A stretch of 64,000 nucleotides of DNA from Siphonodentalium dalli (GCA_032622095.1 CP136064.1:128573605-128637604); one strand, 5' to 3'; counted from the first letter of the stretch, positions 10,968 through 23,200 are shown. Program-made: numbers and translations. Notes: generated by a model from the letters alone, not told the origin.

Positions 10968-12435
10968 ACTGCCTTAAATTATATTTAATATTCCTTGCAA
11001 AATGTTCAATTTCCATTGAATTTCAATTCTTAGATTTCTATTGAATGAATATGTAATGGGATGATATAATGACATATATCAGAACTTCACCCCACACCAA
11101 AGGCTATATTATTTGTATTAAAGGTTCTTATTTCATAGACAGATACTCTGTGATTTAGACAATTTATTGAAACTTGTCCTGCTTTCGACTCGGTCTCTGC
11201 TTATGGATATATCATCTGGTTGAGTATTCGAATTATTTGCACCAAATTTCCACTAAATTACATTTTCACCTTCTCAGTGACCAAGAAAGGTTAGTTATAA
11301 TGTTCTGTCTTATTCATTATATATATGATCAACTAAAGTTAGTCATCATATGGGCAAACTTTTGACTAACATATTGACTACCCCCCCCCCCCCCCCAGTG
11401 TAGATACACGGACCATTCAGATACTAATAATGTATGCCCCCTTCACATGGCGAGAAATGATCGGGGACTATTCCGGAGAATTGTCTACGTTCACATGCAT
11501 TTTGGAATATGGGGGGGGGGGTCTGTTGAAATGTTAAATAGTTTGCGTGTCATTGTGGCGAGGTTAAAACAATATTGCGCAAGAATTCTTTCTGTCTTTT
11601 GTTTGTTAGATCAATTGGATTATTGGAATGATGACTTCCGAATACGTAATATACAGGAACTCTGTCAAGAAGTGGGGCCATTTATAGCTGTTTCAATATA
11701 TTCGGAAGTCGATTATCGCTGATAAGAATTTTAATGAAGATGAAGCTCTTTATTTTTTTCAGCCTCAGGCACTAAGTCTTAGTATGTTCCGTGTCTCCAC
11801 ATTGAATAAAACAAGTTAGTCAATATGACTAACTTAGTTTAGTCAGAATTTTGTCACCAGGATGACCAACTTTAAATAGTCTTAATGACTAACGCAGAAC
11901 ATTAGTCACAATAACTATGGTCCATGGTGTTAGTGATAACGACTAAGAATGAATAGTCAAACGACTGGCTGGGACATTATACTAATTGTGTAAGTCGTAA
12001 TGAATAACGTTTCTTATGCACTGGCAATGTGAAAAAGTAATTTGGCGAAATTTTGGTGCATATAATTCCAACAATCATCCAGATGATTTATCAAGAATCA
12101 GAGACTGAATTGAAAGCAGGACAAGTTTCAATCAATTCTCTACACACATATTACAATACTGTTCTGTTGAGAGGTAAAATAACCGTTTGTGGCGTGGGTC
12201 TGTTTAATTGGTTCATTTCCTATATGTCTGTTGTGTCAATGAAATAAGAACTTGTTTTCAAAATAATGTAGCCTTTGGTGTGGATGGGGGTGAAGTTCTT
12301 ATATATATGTCATTAAATCATCCCATCACATTCGTTCAATTATAGATCTAACAGAATTGCGATGCAATGGAGATTGAACATTTAGCAATGTATATTAAAC
12401 ATAATTTAAGGCGTGCAGTGTGGCATTGACATTTC
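10968..12435. mobile_element. Long inverted-repeat element
   Basis: The left arm (about 10968-11315) and right arm (about 11990-12435) are diverged inverted copies. Shared phrases in mirror order include CTTAAATTAT, ATGGGATGAT-TAATGACATATAT, AGAACTTCACCCC, ATTGAAACTTGTCCTGCTTTC and CATCTGG. The centre (11316-11990) contains a C tract (11383-11397), a G run near 11512 and TTAGTCA motifs but no recognisable protein. Likely a non-autonomous foldback element in the PAN-gene intron. Confidence 0.65.
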
Positions 12436-12586
12436 TGTTATTATATCACGAATTTGAAATTACGCCTTCGAAAATTGAACTTGAAGTTTGCCGTTTCGAC
12501 AGTAGCCTGTTAACCATCTAATTCTGAATCTGGATGGGTACGTCGTAGTAACCAATGCTGGAGTTTCCACGACGGGAGTGGAAGCG

Positions 12587-14238
12587 CTAGATGTTGGTTT
12601 CTAAACAGCTCCGATGTTCATCCACCGAACAACAATGGTCTAAAAACTCCTCTTCCAGTTGGTTCCAAACATAAATGGATTTGATGAATATTGAGTTCTT
12701 TTATTTCTTAGTGTTGGTGTTCGGTGGCAGCAGGTAACACATCTTGTGATTTCGAATGAGTTGAGATGGTATTTGGCTGTGTGCGAATCCTGTGAGGTTT
12801 TTATTTCTTTTGAGTATACGCTTAAGGCAAGGTGTTGCGTAGACCTGATCGGGGATTGCTGGGACCTTGATGGGACCTTGTACAGAAATATAATCGGCTT
12901 TTATTTCTCTGTTTTAATACTGGTGTTAAGTCGAGTTCTGTGAGCATGTTGGTTACTGCTCCTGTATGCCTATGTGTGATGTCCCGTGTGATGATCTTGC
13001 TGCTCTTCTTTGAATGCGCTCTAGTTTGTCGATGTCTTCTTGGTCGTATGGGTCTCATATGCATGGTATCTGCGTAGTCCATGGTGTATTTAACGAGTGA
13101 GATGTAGCAGGTATGCCTGAGTTGTTGTGTGCAGCGTTTGTGGTTTCGTTGAAGTAAGCTCAGAGTATATCATAGTCCTGAGGTTTTTTTTCGCAACATT
13201 TCGTATATGGGCGCTCCATTGCATGGTGTTAGATAGCATTACTCCTAGCTATCGATGTTCATATACTTCCTTCAGTAAGTCATTGTTCAGTGAGTAGCAG
13301 TAGGTCGTTGATTTGTTTATTGTCAGGGTGTAGCATTTGTTTTGGTGTTAAATGACAACCCCTAGGTGTTGGCCCATCTGTCGAGAGAGTTTTGGTAATG
13401 TCGGAGTTTTAGATGTGTTGTTGAATCTGCAAATAGTCTAATTTGGAGCTGTTGTTGTCTGGGGGTGTTGATATGGCATAGAAACAGCAAAGGGCCTAAA
13501 ATAGCTCCATGTGGTTGGCCGGATTCTACATGTACCTGTTGTGAGGCTTTGTCATCTACTAAAGCTCTCATATCCCGGTCCATTACGAATGATATCAGCC
13601 AGTTTAGAAAGTCTCCTTGGATACCATAATGTTCCAATTTGTGTATCAGTTTGCGATGGGGTACGGTATCAAATTCTTTTGAAAAGTAGAGTATTGAAAT
13701 GTTGTTGTTGTTGAAGGACCTTATGATTTCGAGCTGAGTTTCACGTGAATAACCGGAGCGAAATCCGTGGTTGAGGTTGGTGAGTACGTTGTTGATATGT
13801 AGGTACTAGAATATGCTCCAGTATTTTGCATGACATTGAGGTCAGGGACAATGGTCGGTAGTTTTCTGCTGCATGTTTGTCTCCTGTCTTATATATATAG
13901 ATGCACGAAATGTTTGCGGATTTCCAGTCGGATGGCAAGGTGCAGGAGTTCAGATATTTGCGATAGATGGTAGTGAGTGGTTTTGCTAGTTCGGTTGAAC
14001 ATTCTTTCAGAATTGTGTTTGGGATGTTGTCAGGTCCAGGTGCATTGAATGGTTTTAGGTTCCGCAACAGCTTCTCTATACCCTTTTCTTCTAACTGGAG
14101 TTTATCGATCTTTGGGAAACTTTTTTCCATGTGTGGCATAGGTTCTCCCGGTTTTTCTTTAATTGTTACATGTGAATCCAGTTTTCGCCACAACCATGCT
14201 ATTTGCCAACCATTTGGAGAAAAAATATTGTTTGGCAT
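12587..14238 (-). mobile_element. 5'-truncated CR1/Jockey-like LINE, decayed
   Basis: On the minus strand the reverse transcriptase starts with LLRNLKPFNAPGPDNIPN, then LPSDWKSANISCIYI, ENYRPLSLTSMSCKILEHI, EHYGIQGDFLNWL and QPHGAILGPLLF (motif B, normally PQGS). Motif C reads FADS at 13422-13433 instead of FADD, so a catalytic Asp is lost. Further fragments of the thumb (YLGVMLSNTMQWSAHI) and C-terminus (VWNQLEEEF) follow in shifting frames, to a stop at 12587-12589. Several frameshifts and stops make it a pseudogene. It lies in the same orientation as the PAN gene, inside its intron. Confidence 0.85.
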
Positions 14239-14632
14239 CTTTTATTATAAAAAATTGAACAAAGCAATCAGTTTTTACTTTGAAGCGACACTTTTAGTTC
14301 ACAGATAAATGACACACCATAAACAATCTAGGTAAATTCGCCCCGGGGACAATCGACTTGCGCGAATGTTAACCCTACCGAATTCTTCCGAATATATACC
14401 GGACGCATCGCATCCGTCTGTACGCCTTATATACATTGTAGTGTTATTTTCTGTATGTACACATTTCTACATGTAAATAATACAATTTCAACACAAGACA
14501 CGCAACATACACAACGGACTTATCTGAATTCTGTTTAACTCAATCAAAAGGAAGTAATTCCAATCTGCCAGGTTACGCAATACGACGTTTTATATGGAAC
14601 AATTGTGCTGCATGGTCATTCACAATACTCAC

Positions 14633-14962
14633 CTCTTCATAGTACGTCCATCCCTTTTCAGCCACTGCAGCAAATGTCCCCCACACGTCATTTTGTTTGT
14701 CATTCTCTGTAAGCAAATGACAAATGAAACCATTTCCAGCTTCCTCAACGTTAAACGCTACACACTGACTGCCACGGCCACATTCTCTGGCACATTTGTT
14801 GGGGTTAACAACATTTACCGTGGCGAAGCCGGTTTTTTGCAATCTCATCCCTTGACCGAGGACGGGATAGAAATATTTCATACTCTTGGCGTCAACTAAT
14901 GTGGCCAATATGTTGAGTAAAGCTAACAGAAAAGGAACGCCTATTATACTCGTTAGCGCCAT
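14633..14962 (-). CDS. Exon 1: signal peptide and PAN/apple-like domain
   Basis: Seen: ATG at 14962 in a good context (A at -3, G at +4) opens 110 codons ending in a consensus donor (GAAGAG|GTGAGT) at 14633. Residues 1-25 are a hydrophobic signal peptide ending LATLVDA. Residues about 45-110 carry C57-x3-C61-x5-C67 and C81 with the CVAFN and CHLL motifs that characterise PAN/apple folds, which bind proteins or glycans outside the cell. The exon leaves in phase 0, matching the acceptor phase of the exon at 2571-2829. The length and cysteine spacing fit a single, short apple module. The product is probably secreted, or membrane-bound if later exons add an anchor. The ligand is unknown. There is no stop or frameshift in the exon. 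Confidence 0.82.
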
Positions 14963-15432
14963 GTTTGTTACTGTCCTTCTAGCTCGGATGCCGTCGCGTT
15001 GCGAAATGCAAAACTAACATATAGTTCATGGAGATATAGGTGAATAAGTGGATCGTGCCATTGTGTCGTATATAATACTGACGTTTATTCGAACAAGATC
15101 ACTATAGTATAGCGTGTATACAAAAGAATCTAAGAAGGATATCAGTGCTTGCTTCCGCCAACTACCCCATCACAAGTATAAGCATATAGTTCGTGTTCTG
15201 TACCACGCGTTGGTCCATTGCGCATTTAAATGTTTAATTCTCTTAATTCTATAGATCGGAAGTGCTGCGATCTGCAAGGAAAGCCTGGTAAATAGTAACA
15301 AGAAAACACAACAAACAGTCGCGAGTAGTGATCGATGGCCCAATTATGATTGTTTTGGTTACAAATAACAGTGAGTTTGCATTGCTTCTGACCAGTGCGG
15401 TATTCTTTATCCAGGAAAAATCAAAACACATT
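14963..15432. other. Upstream region of the PAN gene
   Basis: This should hold the 5' untranslated region and promoter of the minus-strand gene. AT-rich TATA-like strings occur around 15065-15120, but I cannot choose a transcription start from sequence alone. Confidence 0.35.
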
Positions 15433-16360
15433 TAAGGTCTTTGTGGACCCGTTATTCCCACAACAGTGGATGGAGGTAAATAAGAGATTATGTTCACTTA
15501 CATCTGTATATTAGTAATAACAGCAACCAAGCCCATTTATGCAACATTTTAAGACCAGCCGGCCACACCAGCTAATAGCTATTCCCACCAGACTGGACAT
15601 AAGCCATGATCAAAGTGATCCATCAAATGTCAGCTTCAATAAATCATTACTGCACAAGTAAATCTATCATTTGTCAACAACTGGATCTGAGTAAATTTTT
15701 CAAAGAACACTCAAGAAATATGAATATTTTTTTATAGTTCATCATTCTTCACACATTCCCACATTTGTTTCTTATATATTGAGTTATATGTGTTTCTTGG
15801 ACCAATGTAAGTAAAACTACTTGTTTAAATCTCTATAAAGTTCACATTTTGTATTTCTAACGCAATCCACTATGAATTATACTCTTAAAGACATATTATG
15901 GACTTGTTCGGGTATGTTATAGCACTCAGGTGATATGTAAACTGGAGGAATGTAGCATTTTAGTAACATCGCCGAAATTTTCAAGCAAATCGATTGTACC
16001 ACTCCATAGAAATCATCGTCTGAACTAGCCTCAATTGTAAATATTTACTTCTCCATTCGGGACGCAACTATCTGCGGTGAACTAACGAAAAGCATTTCAA
16101 CTTCAACAATCAATGCAATTAACTCATATAATGTCTTTGACGATGTGTGTTGTTAATTTGGATATAATATTTGTAAAAAATAAGTACTTTGAGCAATATT
16201 ATTCTCAATTTCTATTTGACGAACCTACCGCAGTGTTTCACATCACTTTAATATAGGTTGCATCATGGGCTCGGTTGCTGTTATTACCAATATAAGTGAA
16301 CATAATCCTTTATTTTGACCCCATCAAATGTTGGGAAAAAACGGGTGGACTAAGACCTTA
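15433..16360. mobile_element. MITE with about 120-bp terminal inverted repeats
   Basis: The left end (TAAGGTCTTTGTGGACCCGT) and the right end (complement of TAAGGTCTTAGTCCACCCGT) are inverted copies. They stay matched through GATTATGTTCACTTA and GTAATAACAGCAACC to GCCCAT-ATGCAAC. TA abuts each end, which is consistent with a TA target duplication. No coding content. The superfamily is not decided. Confidence 0.7.
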
Positions 16361-17627
<1,267 letters not shown>

Positions 17628-17768
17628 CTCCAACGAGTTATGTTGGGATATAAGATTTTATGAAACGAGTTTGATAAATTTGATTCTCGACGAGTAGTAG
17701 ACGTGTTGTGAATCAAATTTATCAAATGAGTTTCATAAAATCTTATATCCCGACATAACGAGTTGAAG
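17628..17768. repeat. Long hairpin, about 60-bp arms
   Basis: The left arm from CAACGAGTTATGTTGGGATA to AAATTTGATTC and the right arm GAATCAAATTTATCAAATG to CATAACGAGTTGAAG are near-complements around a short loop. A non-autonomous hairpin element is likely. Confidence 0.8.
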
Positions 17769-18633
17769 GTCTTGTATGTCAAATGGAGAAAAAAAATAGA
17801 GCTTTATGCTTTTTTAACAAAACAAAATCCTTAAAAGTATCTTAAAATTACATACATTTATATCGTTGGCTGAGACGCTTCACAACCGTATAGTATACGA
17901 CAATATTGCGCGCTCAGGATTGCGTCGAAAAATATAGTCGAAAAATATGCATTGTCATGTTTTTGAGGCATGCGCGACTTTTCAAAATAGTATTAATCCG
18001 CCTAATCAATGTAAAGTAATTTTGTTGGCGCGCTGCCCAGTTGGCGGGAAGCACGCGCTTTTATTCGTCACATGTACACTATCTCCTATATATTTTGAGA
18101 ACTACGTATATATATAAATTTATCATATGACTCAATCATTATTTACGTTGGAAAGTATGTCATAAATCAATTTCATATCAATTACTAGTTCATATAACCT
18201 TCCGATAATTTGATTAGTTTGTTGACAAAAAGTGTGTTCTGATTGGCCGAATGGCAGCCGGGGCCGAGCCGCATCTCTAACTAAATGCAGGTCAAATTCG
18301 TGCGCGTCAATCAACGCGATGCCGAAATTCTCGCAATTATAATCTTGAAATATATAGTTTTGGACATTGTTATACGATAAATAGAATATGTAATTCGTAT
18401 TTATCTAATAAACATACGATATAATGTCACAAACTGAGAACAGAATAGCGGACTATATCTTCGCGTGCATATTATTTCTGCTAGTTCACCAGGTGTAATT
18501 GGGCTTCCGGTGCAATGAAGTGACGTCACATTAACCTTTTGCTGCCGATGTCATATAGCTATTTAGTGATTTGTGTGCGTTTTGGACATCATAATCAATT
18601 TATAGGTGTCATGATAAATATAATATGTAATTC
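17769..18633. other. Unassigned; direct-repeat fragments
   Basis: No gene. The stretch about 18350-18410 (AGTTTTGGACATTGT onward to AATATGTAATTCGT) recurs diverged at 18575-18635, just before the next hairpin. Confidence 0.45.
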
Positions 18634-18753
18634 GTGTTTCTCTCATATGATATTTATGAAAGTCGTCCCGAATGTTCAGTTTTCTCTCGCCGGAGGCTCG
18701 AGAAAACAGAAAATTCTTAGACTCGTTTCATAAATATCATATGAGAGAAACAC
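18634..18753. repeat. Hairpin, 28-bp arms with nested inner stem
   Basis: GTGTTTCTCTCATATGATAT at the left pairs with ATATCATATGAGAGAAACAC at the right. A second stem, TTTTCTCTCG/CTCGAGAAAA, closes the loop. Confidence 0.8.
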
Positions 18754-19265
18754 TCATTTCATATCCTCTATATATGTGTCCTCTATAGACTCGAAAACGG
18801 CTGGACCGATTGGGCTCAAACTTCCCATCTAAGGGTAAAAAACCACGGGAATGGTCGTCGCGGCGTTTTGGAGAAGCTCAGAGCACCCCTTCTCCACTCT
18901 CAGTCACAAAAAACGACACTTCGGAGTTAATCGCGTTGATAGTTAAAGAGCGTTCGTATCCGCAGTGTCGTTCATAAAGACCTTCCATATTTGGGTTCGT
19001 TAACCGGTTAACGCTCTTTAGTCCCTTCGGCTTTCGCATACGGTTTTGTTTACGTTAGTCCTAGGAACGGGGACATTTTCATCGGCTCAGTTTTTCCGCC
19101 CGAGGTGATCTTCACCTTGAAACGGGTACCCACAATATATGTGTGTGTCCTTTGTAGACCCGCTCAAACTTGCTACCTACGGGAAGTGTTATATATATAT
19201 ATGTGTGTCCTTTATAGACTCGAACCGATTGAGCTCAAACTTGCTACCTACGGGAAGTGTCATGG
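18754..19265. repeat. Dispersed repeat fragments with shared TGTGTCC-TATAGACTCG motif
   Basis: Three diverged copies begin near 18773, 19139 and 19201. They share TGTGTCCTNTATAGACTCG, the CCGATTG-GCTCAAACTT core and the CTACCTACGGGAAGTGT tail. Between them, about 18940-19020 contains the self-complementary pair TTAAAGAGCGTT/AACGCTCTTTA. No gene. Confidence 0.6.
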
Positions 19266-19282
19266 ACAGGTTCAATTGTGAC

Positions 19283-19595
19283 CCGACCTGACCTTGACCT
19301 TGAACATTATCAATTCAAGGTCAAATCGGGTCAAATTTAAAAACAAAAATTAAATTAAAAAGGCACAATTAACTCATTGAAAAACATAAAATAAAATTAA
19401 AATATTAATTAAAAAAATTAATTAAAATAGCCAGTAAATTAAAAAGGCACAATTACCTCATTGAAAAACAAAAACAATCGGGTAAAATTGAAAAACAAAA
19501 AATTTAATTCAAAAATTAAAAAGGCACAATTAACTCATTGAAAAACAAAAAATTAAATTACAAAATTAATTAAAAAAATTAAAAATTGTCATGTT
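19283..19595. repeat. A-rich tandem repeat, period about 86 bp
   Basis: Three copies of AAATTAAAAAGGCACAATTA followed by CTCATTGAAAAACA, with A-rich spacers. The 5'-truncated LINE begins directly after it. Confidence 0.75.
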
Positions 19596-19704
19596 TCTGA
19601 CGATTGCCGCCAGTGGCGGGCTAACCTGCTAGTGTGATATATAAGGAAATATGTAATGGCTTTTAATGATCTGAACGCTGGTACACCACAGGGGTCGGTT
19701 TTAA

Positions 19705-21168
19705 CCCTTTGAACCCGACTGGCCGCAAAAGCGGCCAGCCAGAAAACTTTCATACACCCGACTGGCCGCAAAAGCAGCCAGCAGCATTCGGTGACGTCAT
19801 AAACCTATGCAGCATGTGTATACATGTTATAACCATTGGTATATCCAGTTATATATATGTAAATGATCACACGGAACTTCAGCAGTGCCATGGGTGCATG
19901 TGTATGGGTTTGTTGCCGACTAGTTGGGGTAGAAAAATATGCGCATGCGCACAACGCAGAATTCAACAAACGTACATTATTTGAAGCGATTCGGGTAACG
20001 CTCTACATTGTTGCGCGGTTCGCAGGATTGTAGAAAGACACCATTACGATCACTCATTTTGGTTTAAATTAGTATTGTATACATAATCAGTGTTCTATCA
20101 TATGTGAGGAAGGCGCACGCAATTACTTATTTGAGTCGATTTGTTTCGCGCATGCGCAAAGGATAAAATTTTGACATTGCACCAGAATAGTTCTGTGGAA
20201 ATGGGTTGCATGGTCACAATATTACCATCTAGTCCGATTTACTTGCGCGTGCGCATTACAAACACGTGGTCAAATCGTGCATTATTGAGCAATTATGTAA
20301 ATTTAAGACTCGTGGCACCATTTGAACATGACCATCAACATGCCCTATAGGCGATGTCTAAAACGGGAAGTAATGCCATGGAATGAACAGGGAAGTGGTG
20401 TCATTCGATCACTTGGGGTATATGCTTAGCAACCATTGATACCGTTAAATACAAATTAGGTTGAATCTTCTGACTTGATATATCTTCAATTTCACAATAG
20501 GGTATTGACTGCATAGAAAGTGCAGTTTCTTAGCGCGGAATTATACGACGCTATAAGCTATAATTGCATAATACTTTCAGTTGCGGGTAGTTGCATAGGA
20601 ACCGTTACCAGGGAATGATCGTGTGGCAAAGTATACCAATCTAAAAAAAATACACAGTCGCCCATGGGAGCATACCTGTAAACATAACCATCAACATGTG
20701 CATGCCAAGGCATGTCTAAATTGGGGCATAATGCAATTGAATACACAGGGCAATGGTGTCATTCGATCATTTGGGGTATTTGCTTAGCAACCGATGCTAC
20801 CCTTAACTACAAGTTAGGATCACACTTCTGGCCAGATGTAACTAAAATTTCACAATAGGGTGTTGACTACATCAAACACGCCATTTCCTTGGGCTGAATT
20901 ACGACCGTAAAAGCTATAATTGTATTTTACTTTCAATATCGGGTAGTTGCCTAGCAACCGTTACCAGGGAGTGACCATGTGGCAATGTAACCAGATCGTA
21001 AAATAATCAGTGGTCCATGGGGAACATACCTCTAAAGTTTCAGACATGTGACACCACTTGAACATAAACAACACTATACATCTAAACACTAGCCACAATA
21101 TAAAACAAATACCACTGGGAGCCCAGGGTCAGGGTGTCGATCGTTGTGGGGAGCCAGGATTCAAAGGG
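19705..21168. mobile_element. Non-autonomous piggyBac-type element, TTAA target site
   Basis: The 1,464-bp insert starts CCCTTTGAACCCGACTGG and ends with the complement of CCCTTTGAATCCTGGCTC, so about 9 terminal bases are identical with partial match beyond. TTAA stands at both flanks (19701-19704 and 21169-21172). TTAA duplication and CCC/GGG termini are piggyBac hallmarks (family knowledge). Subterminally at the left, CTGGCCGCAAAAGC(G/A)GCCAGC occurs twice (about 19719-19743 and 19761-19785) and can form hairpins. No transposase frame is present. Confidence 0.85.
20325..21040. repeat. Two 355-bp tandem units inside the piggyBac-type element
   Basis: The units start near 20328 and 20687 with ACCATCAACATG. 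They share GGTGTCATTCGATCA-TTGGGGTAT, TTCACAATAGGGT-TTGACT, AAGCTATAATTG and GTAGTTGC-TAG-AACCGTTACCAGGGA. Diverged, noncoding. Confidence 0.75.
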
Positions 21169-21888
21169 TTAAGCCCATTGCTCTACATTTCTACGTCAAT
21201 GACATTGAAATAGACCCTAGGCACCAAGTGCAACTGTCGCAGTTCGCTGATGACTTGGGTCTGTGGATCACCAATGGCAGTACAAAGTATGTGGAGCTCA
21301 GACTGAGGCGGGCCCTCGGTGACCTGGAAAGGTGTTGCTCGAAATGGCGCATTAAGCTCAATGCGAAAAAAACACAATTCGCCCTATTTACGAAACGGAA
21401 ACACAAGTCGGTGGTCAAACTCAATATCAGTGGCATTGACTTAGTTGCCGCAAAAGAGGTGACCTTCCTAGGCGTCACCTTGGACACCAGACTCACCATG
21501 CTAACCCATGTTAAGCAGACAGCCAAGAGGGCCATGCAACGAGTTAATCTCCTCAGACGGCTGAGGGGAACTTCCTGGGGAGCTAGCATGGCCACGCTGC
21601 TTAGAGTCTTCAAAACGTTTGTAAGACCAATCATGGAATACGCATCGGTGGTTACCAACCTGGCACCAAATCACGCGATTCAAATGCTTCAGTTGGTACA
21701 AAACAAAGCCCTGAGAATGGCACTGCAAGCACCGTATCACACCCGGATTGTAGATCTGCATACCATCGCTGACGTGGAACCCATCAGAGAGCGCCTGCGC
21801 GATCTGGCGGAAAGTACACTGGCGAGAATGGACGGCAGTAACATCATGAGGGAGTGTTTACAACGCAAACAGCTTCTCTGTGGCTGAA

Positions 21889-22182
21889 AAGACCCGCAGT
21901 TCAATAGGCTTATTGGACCGTCCCGGGTTTTAGGATACGCAGTCAAGCAGGCTATGCTAGACCGTCCCGTATCCCGCTTCAGAAAAGACCCGCAGTCCAA
22001 TAAGGTGTATTGGACCGTCCCGGGCGGTAACAGAAGAGAACACGCAGTCCAGTGGAATCACTGGACCGTCCCGTACTCTCTTAGCAGCCCGCAATCCAAT
22101 GCCTCCATTGGAAGGTCCCGGGCGTGGACAACCAACTGAAAATGCGCAATCCAGCATCACCGCTGGATCGTCCCGCATTTTC
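21889..22182 (+). repeat. Six tandem hairpins with conserved internal loop, directly 3' of LINE stop codon
   Basis: Units: 21889-21931, 21933-21974, 21987-22025, 22034-22082, 22087-22123 and 22138-22182. Each has an outer stem ending CG, then CA on the 5' side and CGTCC (GGTCC in unit 5) on the 3' side. An inner stem of 7-8 bp of the type GTCCAATA/TATTGGAC and a 4-6-nt loop complete it. Outer stems differ between units yet remain paired: AAGACCCG/CGGGTTTT, GGATACG/CGTATCC, CCCG/CGGG, AAGAGA-ACG/CGT-TCTCTT, GCCCG/CGGGC and GAAAATGCG/CGCATTTTC. Inner stems also vary together (CCAATA, CCAGTG, CCAATG, CCAGC with their complements). This pattern of compensatory change around a fixed asymmetric loop is what a maintained RNA fold looks like. 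The array starts one base after the LINE's TGA. Function unknown; a role in recognition of the LINE 3' end is only a guess. Confidence 0.8.
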
Positions 22183-22460
22183 CAAGATGCCGAGACAAGG
22201 CAAAGGAGAAGATCAAGGCAAAGATCAAGGCATAGATCAAGGCAAAAGTACAAGGCAAAGACCAAGTGAAGATTCAAGACAAGATTCAAGACACCTATGA
22301 CGCTGACCGATCCCGACCTCAAGACTTCTCCACCCGATCCGCGGCCTGACTGTCGAAGATTAAATGCCAAAGAAGATTCAAGACAGGGCGTAAGGGCGAT
22401 CTTCGGATGAGCCCACCACCGTCCTCGTGCCGCCCTTTGGGCGGGCACGCAAATCATGTT
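22183..22460 (+). other. Probable 3' region of the Jockey-like LINE
   Basis: GC-rich like the LINE. About five purine-rich repeats of the type GATCAAGGCAAA occur at 22193-22262. CCGCCCTTTGGGCGGGC makes a small hairpin at about 22430-22447, after which the sequence returns to AT-rich DNA. No poly(A) tail is evident. Confidence 0.5.
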
Positions 22461-22668
22461 CCTGCCTGCTGCTTTTAATGATATAATAGGGGTTTCATGT
22501 GATCGCCGTGAATTATATATATAGTGTTATGACAAAGTTGGTGCATGTCAGTGACCTGTGATCTAGATGACGCGTGTTACAATTTTTTTATATGATGTGT
22601 AGCCCGTTGGATTGCATGATCTGCGGCAATCACACATTTTGGTGATACTTTCCACATCTTCGTATTAA

Positions 22669-23200
22669 AGATACGGGCGGTGTTGGCGGTGGGTATGCTG
22701 CTAAAATATTCAGCTCCGTCAAAAACCGCCATAAACAGAAAGAATATTAAAATATTGACATATTTTGTTATTATACCAATCAGAAATATGGCATAAACAG
22801 TATGTTATATTGTCAAATGTTTTTCCTTTGTTATGTAAACAAAAGCAAAAAAAAACAAAAACGTTACAGAACCTGGCTTTTGTTGAGATCCGTATATGGT
22901 AAACATAAAGAGCGTTATTTGTTACTGTTTTTCTGATATGGAAATAGTAAATAGCGTTTTTATCATTTGTGTGTGATTAACCAATAGAATGCGCTATGCT
23001 TTGTAAACAGAAGCAAAAATTCTGTAACACGAGCAGGTTCTTGTTTACGTACACCATCGTACGCCTTGACGACAATATACTATTTACGCGCTGATTGTGT
23101 TTGGCATATGAACAAAACTATATATATTTTTTAATATTCCTTCCGTCGATGGCGATTTGAACAAATATGAATATATATGCAACGAACGCCGCCCGTGTCT
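22669..23200 (+). mobile_element. TTAA-flanked MITE, copy A
   Basis: The 532-bp element lies between TTAA at 22665-22668 and at 23201-23204. Ends: AGATACGGGCGGTGTTGGCG, and the complement of AGACACGGGCGGCGTTCG. It contains AACATAAAGAGCGTT and TGTGTGTGATTA-CCAATAG phrases found in copies B (25775) and C (60739). The TTAA target with A-R-terminal repeats fits Kolobok-like MITEs (inference). Confidence 0.8.

Larger units (their letters stand above)
19600..21887 (+). pseudogene. Jockey-like LINE reverse transcriptase, split by a DNA element
   Basis: The left piece ends in motif B: LNAGTPQGSVL followed by the TTAA at 19701-19704. The right piece resumes after the TTAA at 21169-21172 and continues SPLL, then (one frameshift) FYVNDIEIDPRHQVQLSQFADDLGLW, with the FADD motif C at 21243-21254. 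An intact thumb and C-terminal part of about 200 codons follows (KLNAKKTQFALFTKRK, VTFLGVTLDTRLTMLTHV, FVRPIMEYASVVTNLAPN), ending at TGA 21885-21887. Removing the insert and one TTAA restores the classical PQGSVLSP-L motif. The 5' part before 19600 is missing. This LINE is GC-richer than its surroundings and much less damaged than the other LINEs here. Confidence 0.88.

Noticed and set aside
21957-22457. 166-codon minus-strand frame across the hairpin array
   Set aside because: It is an antisense frame opened by the GC-rich repeats; the Leu/Cys runs come from the AAGGC-type repeat.
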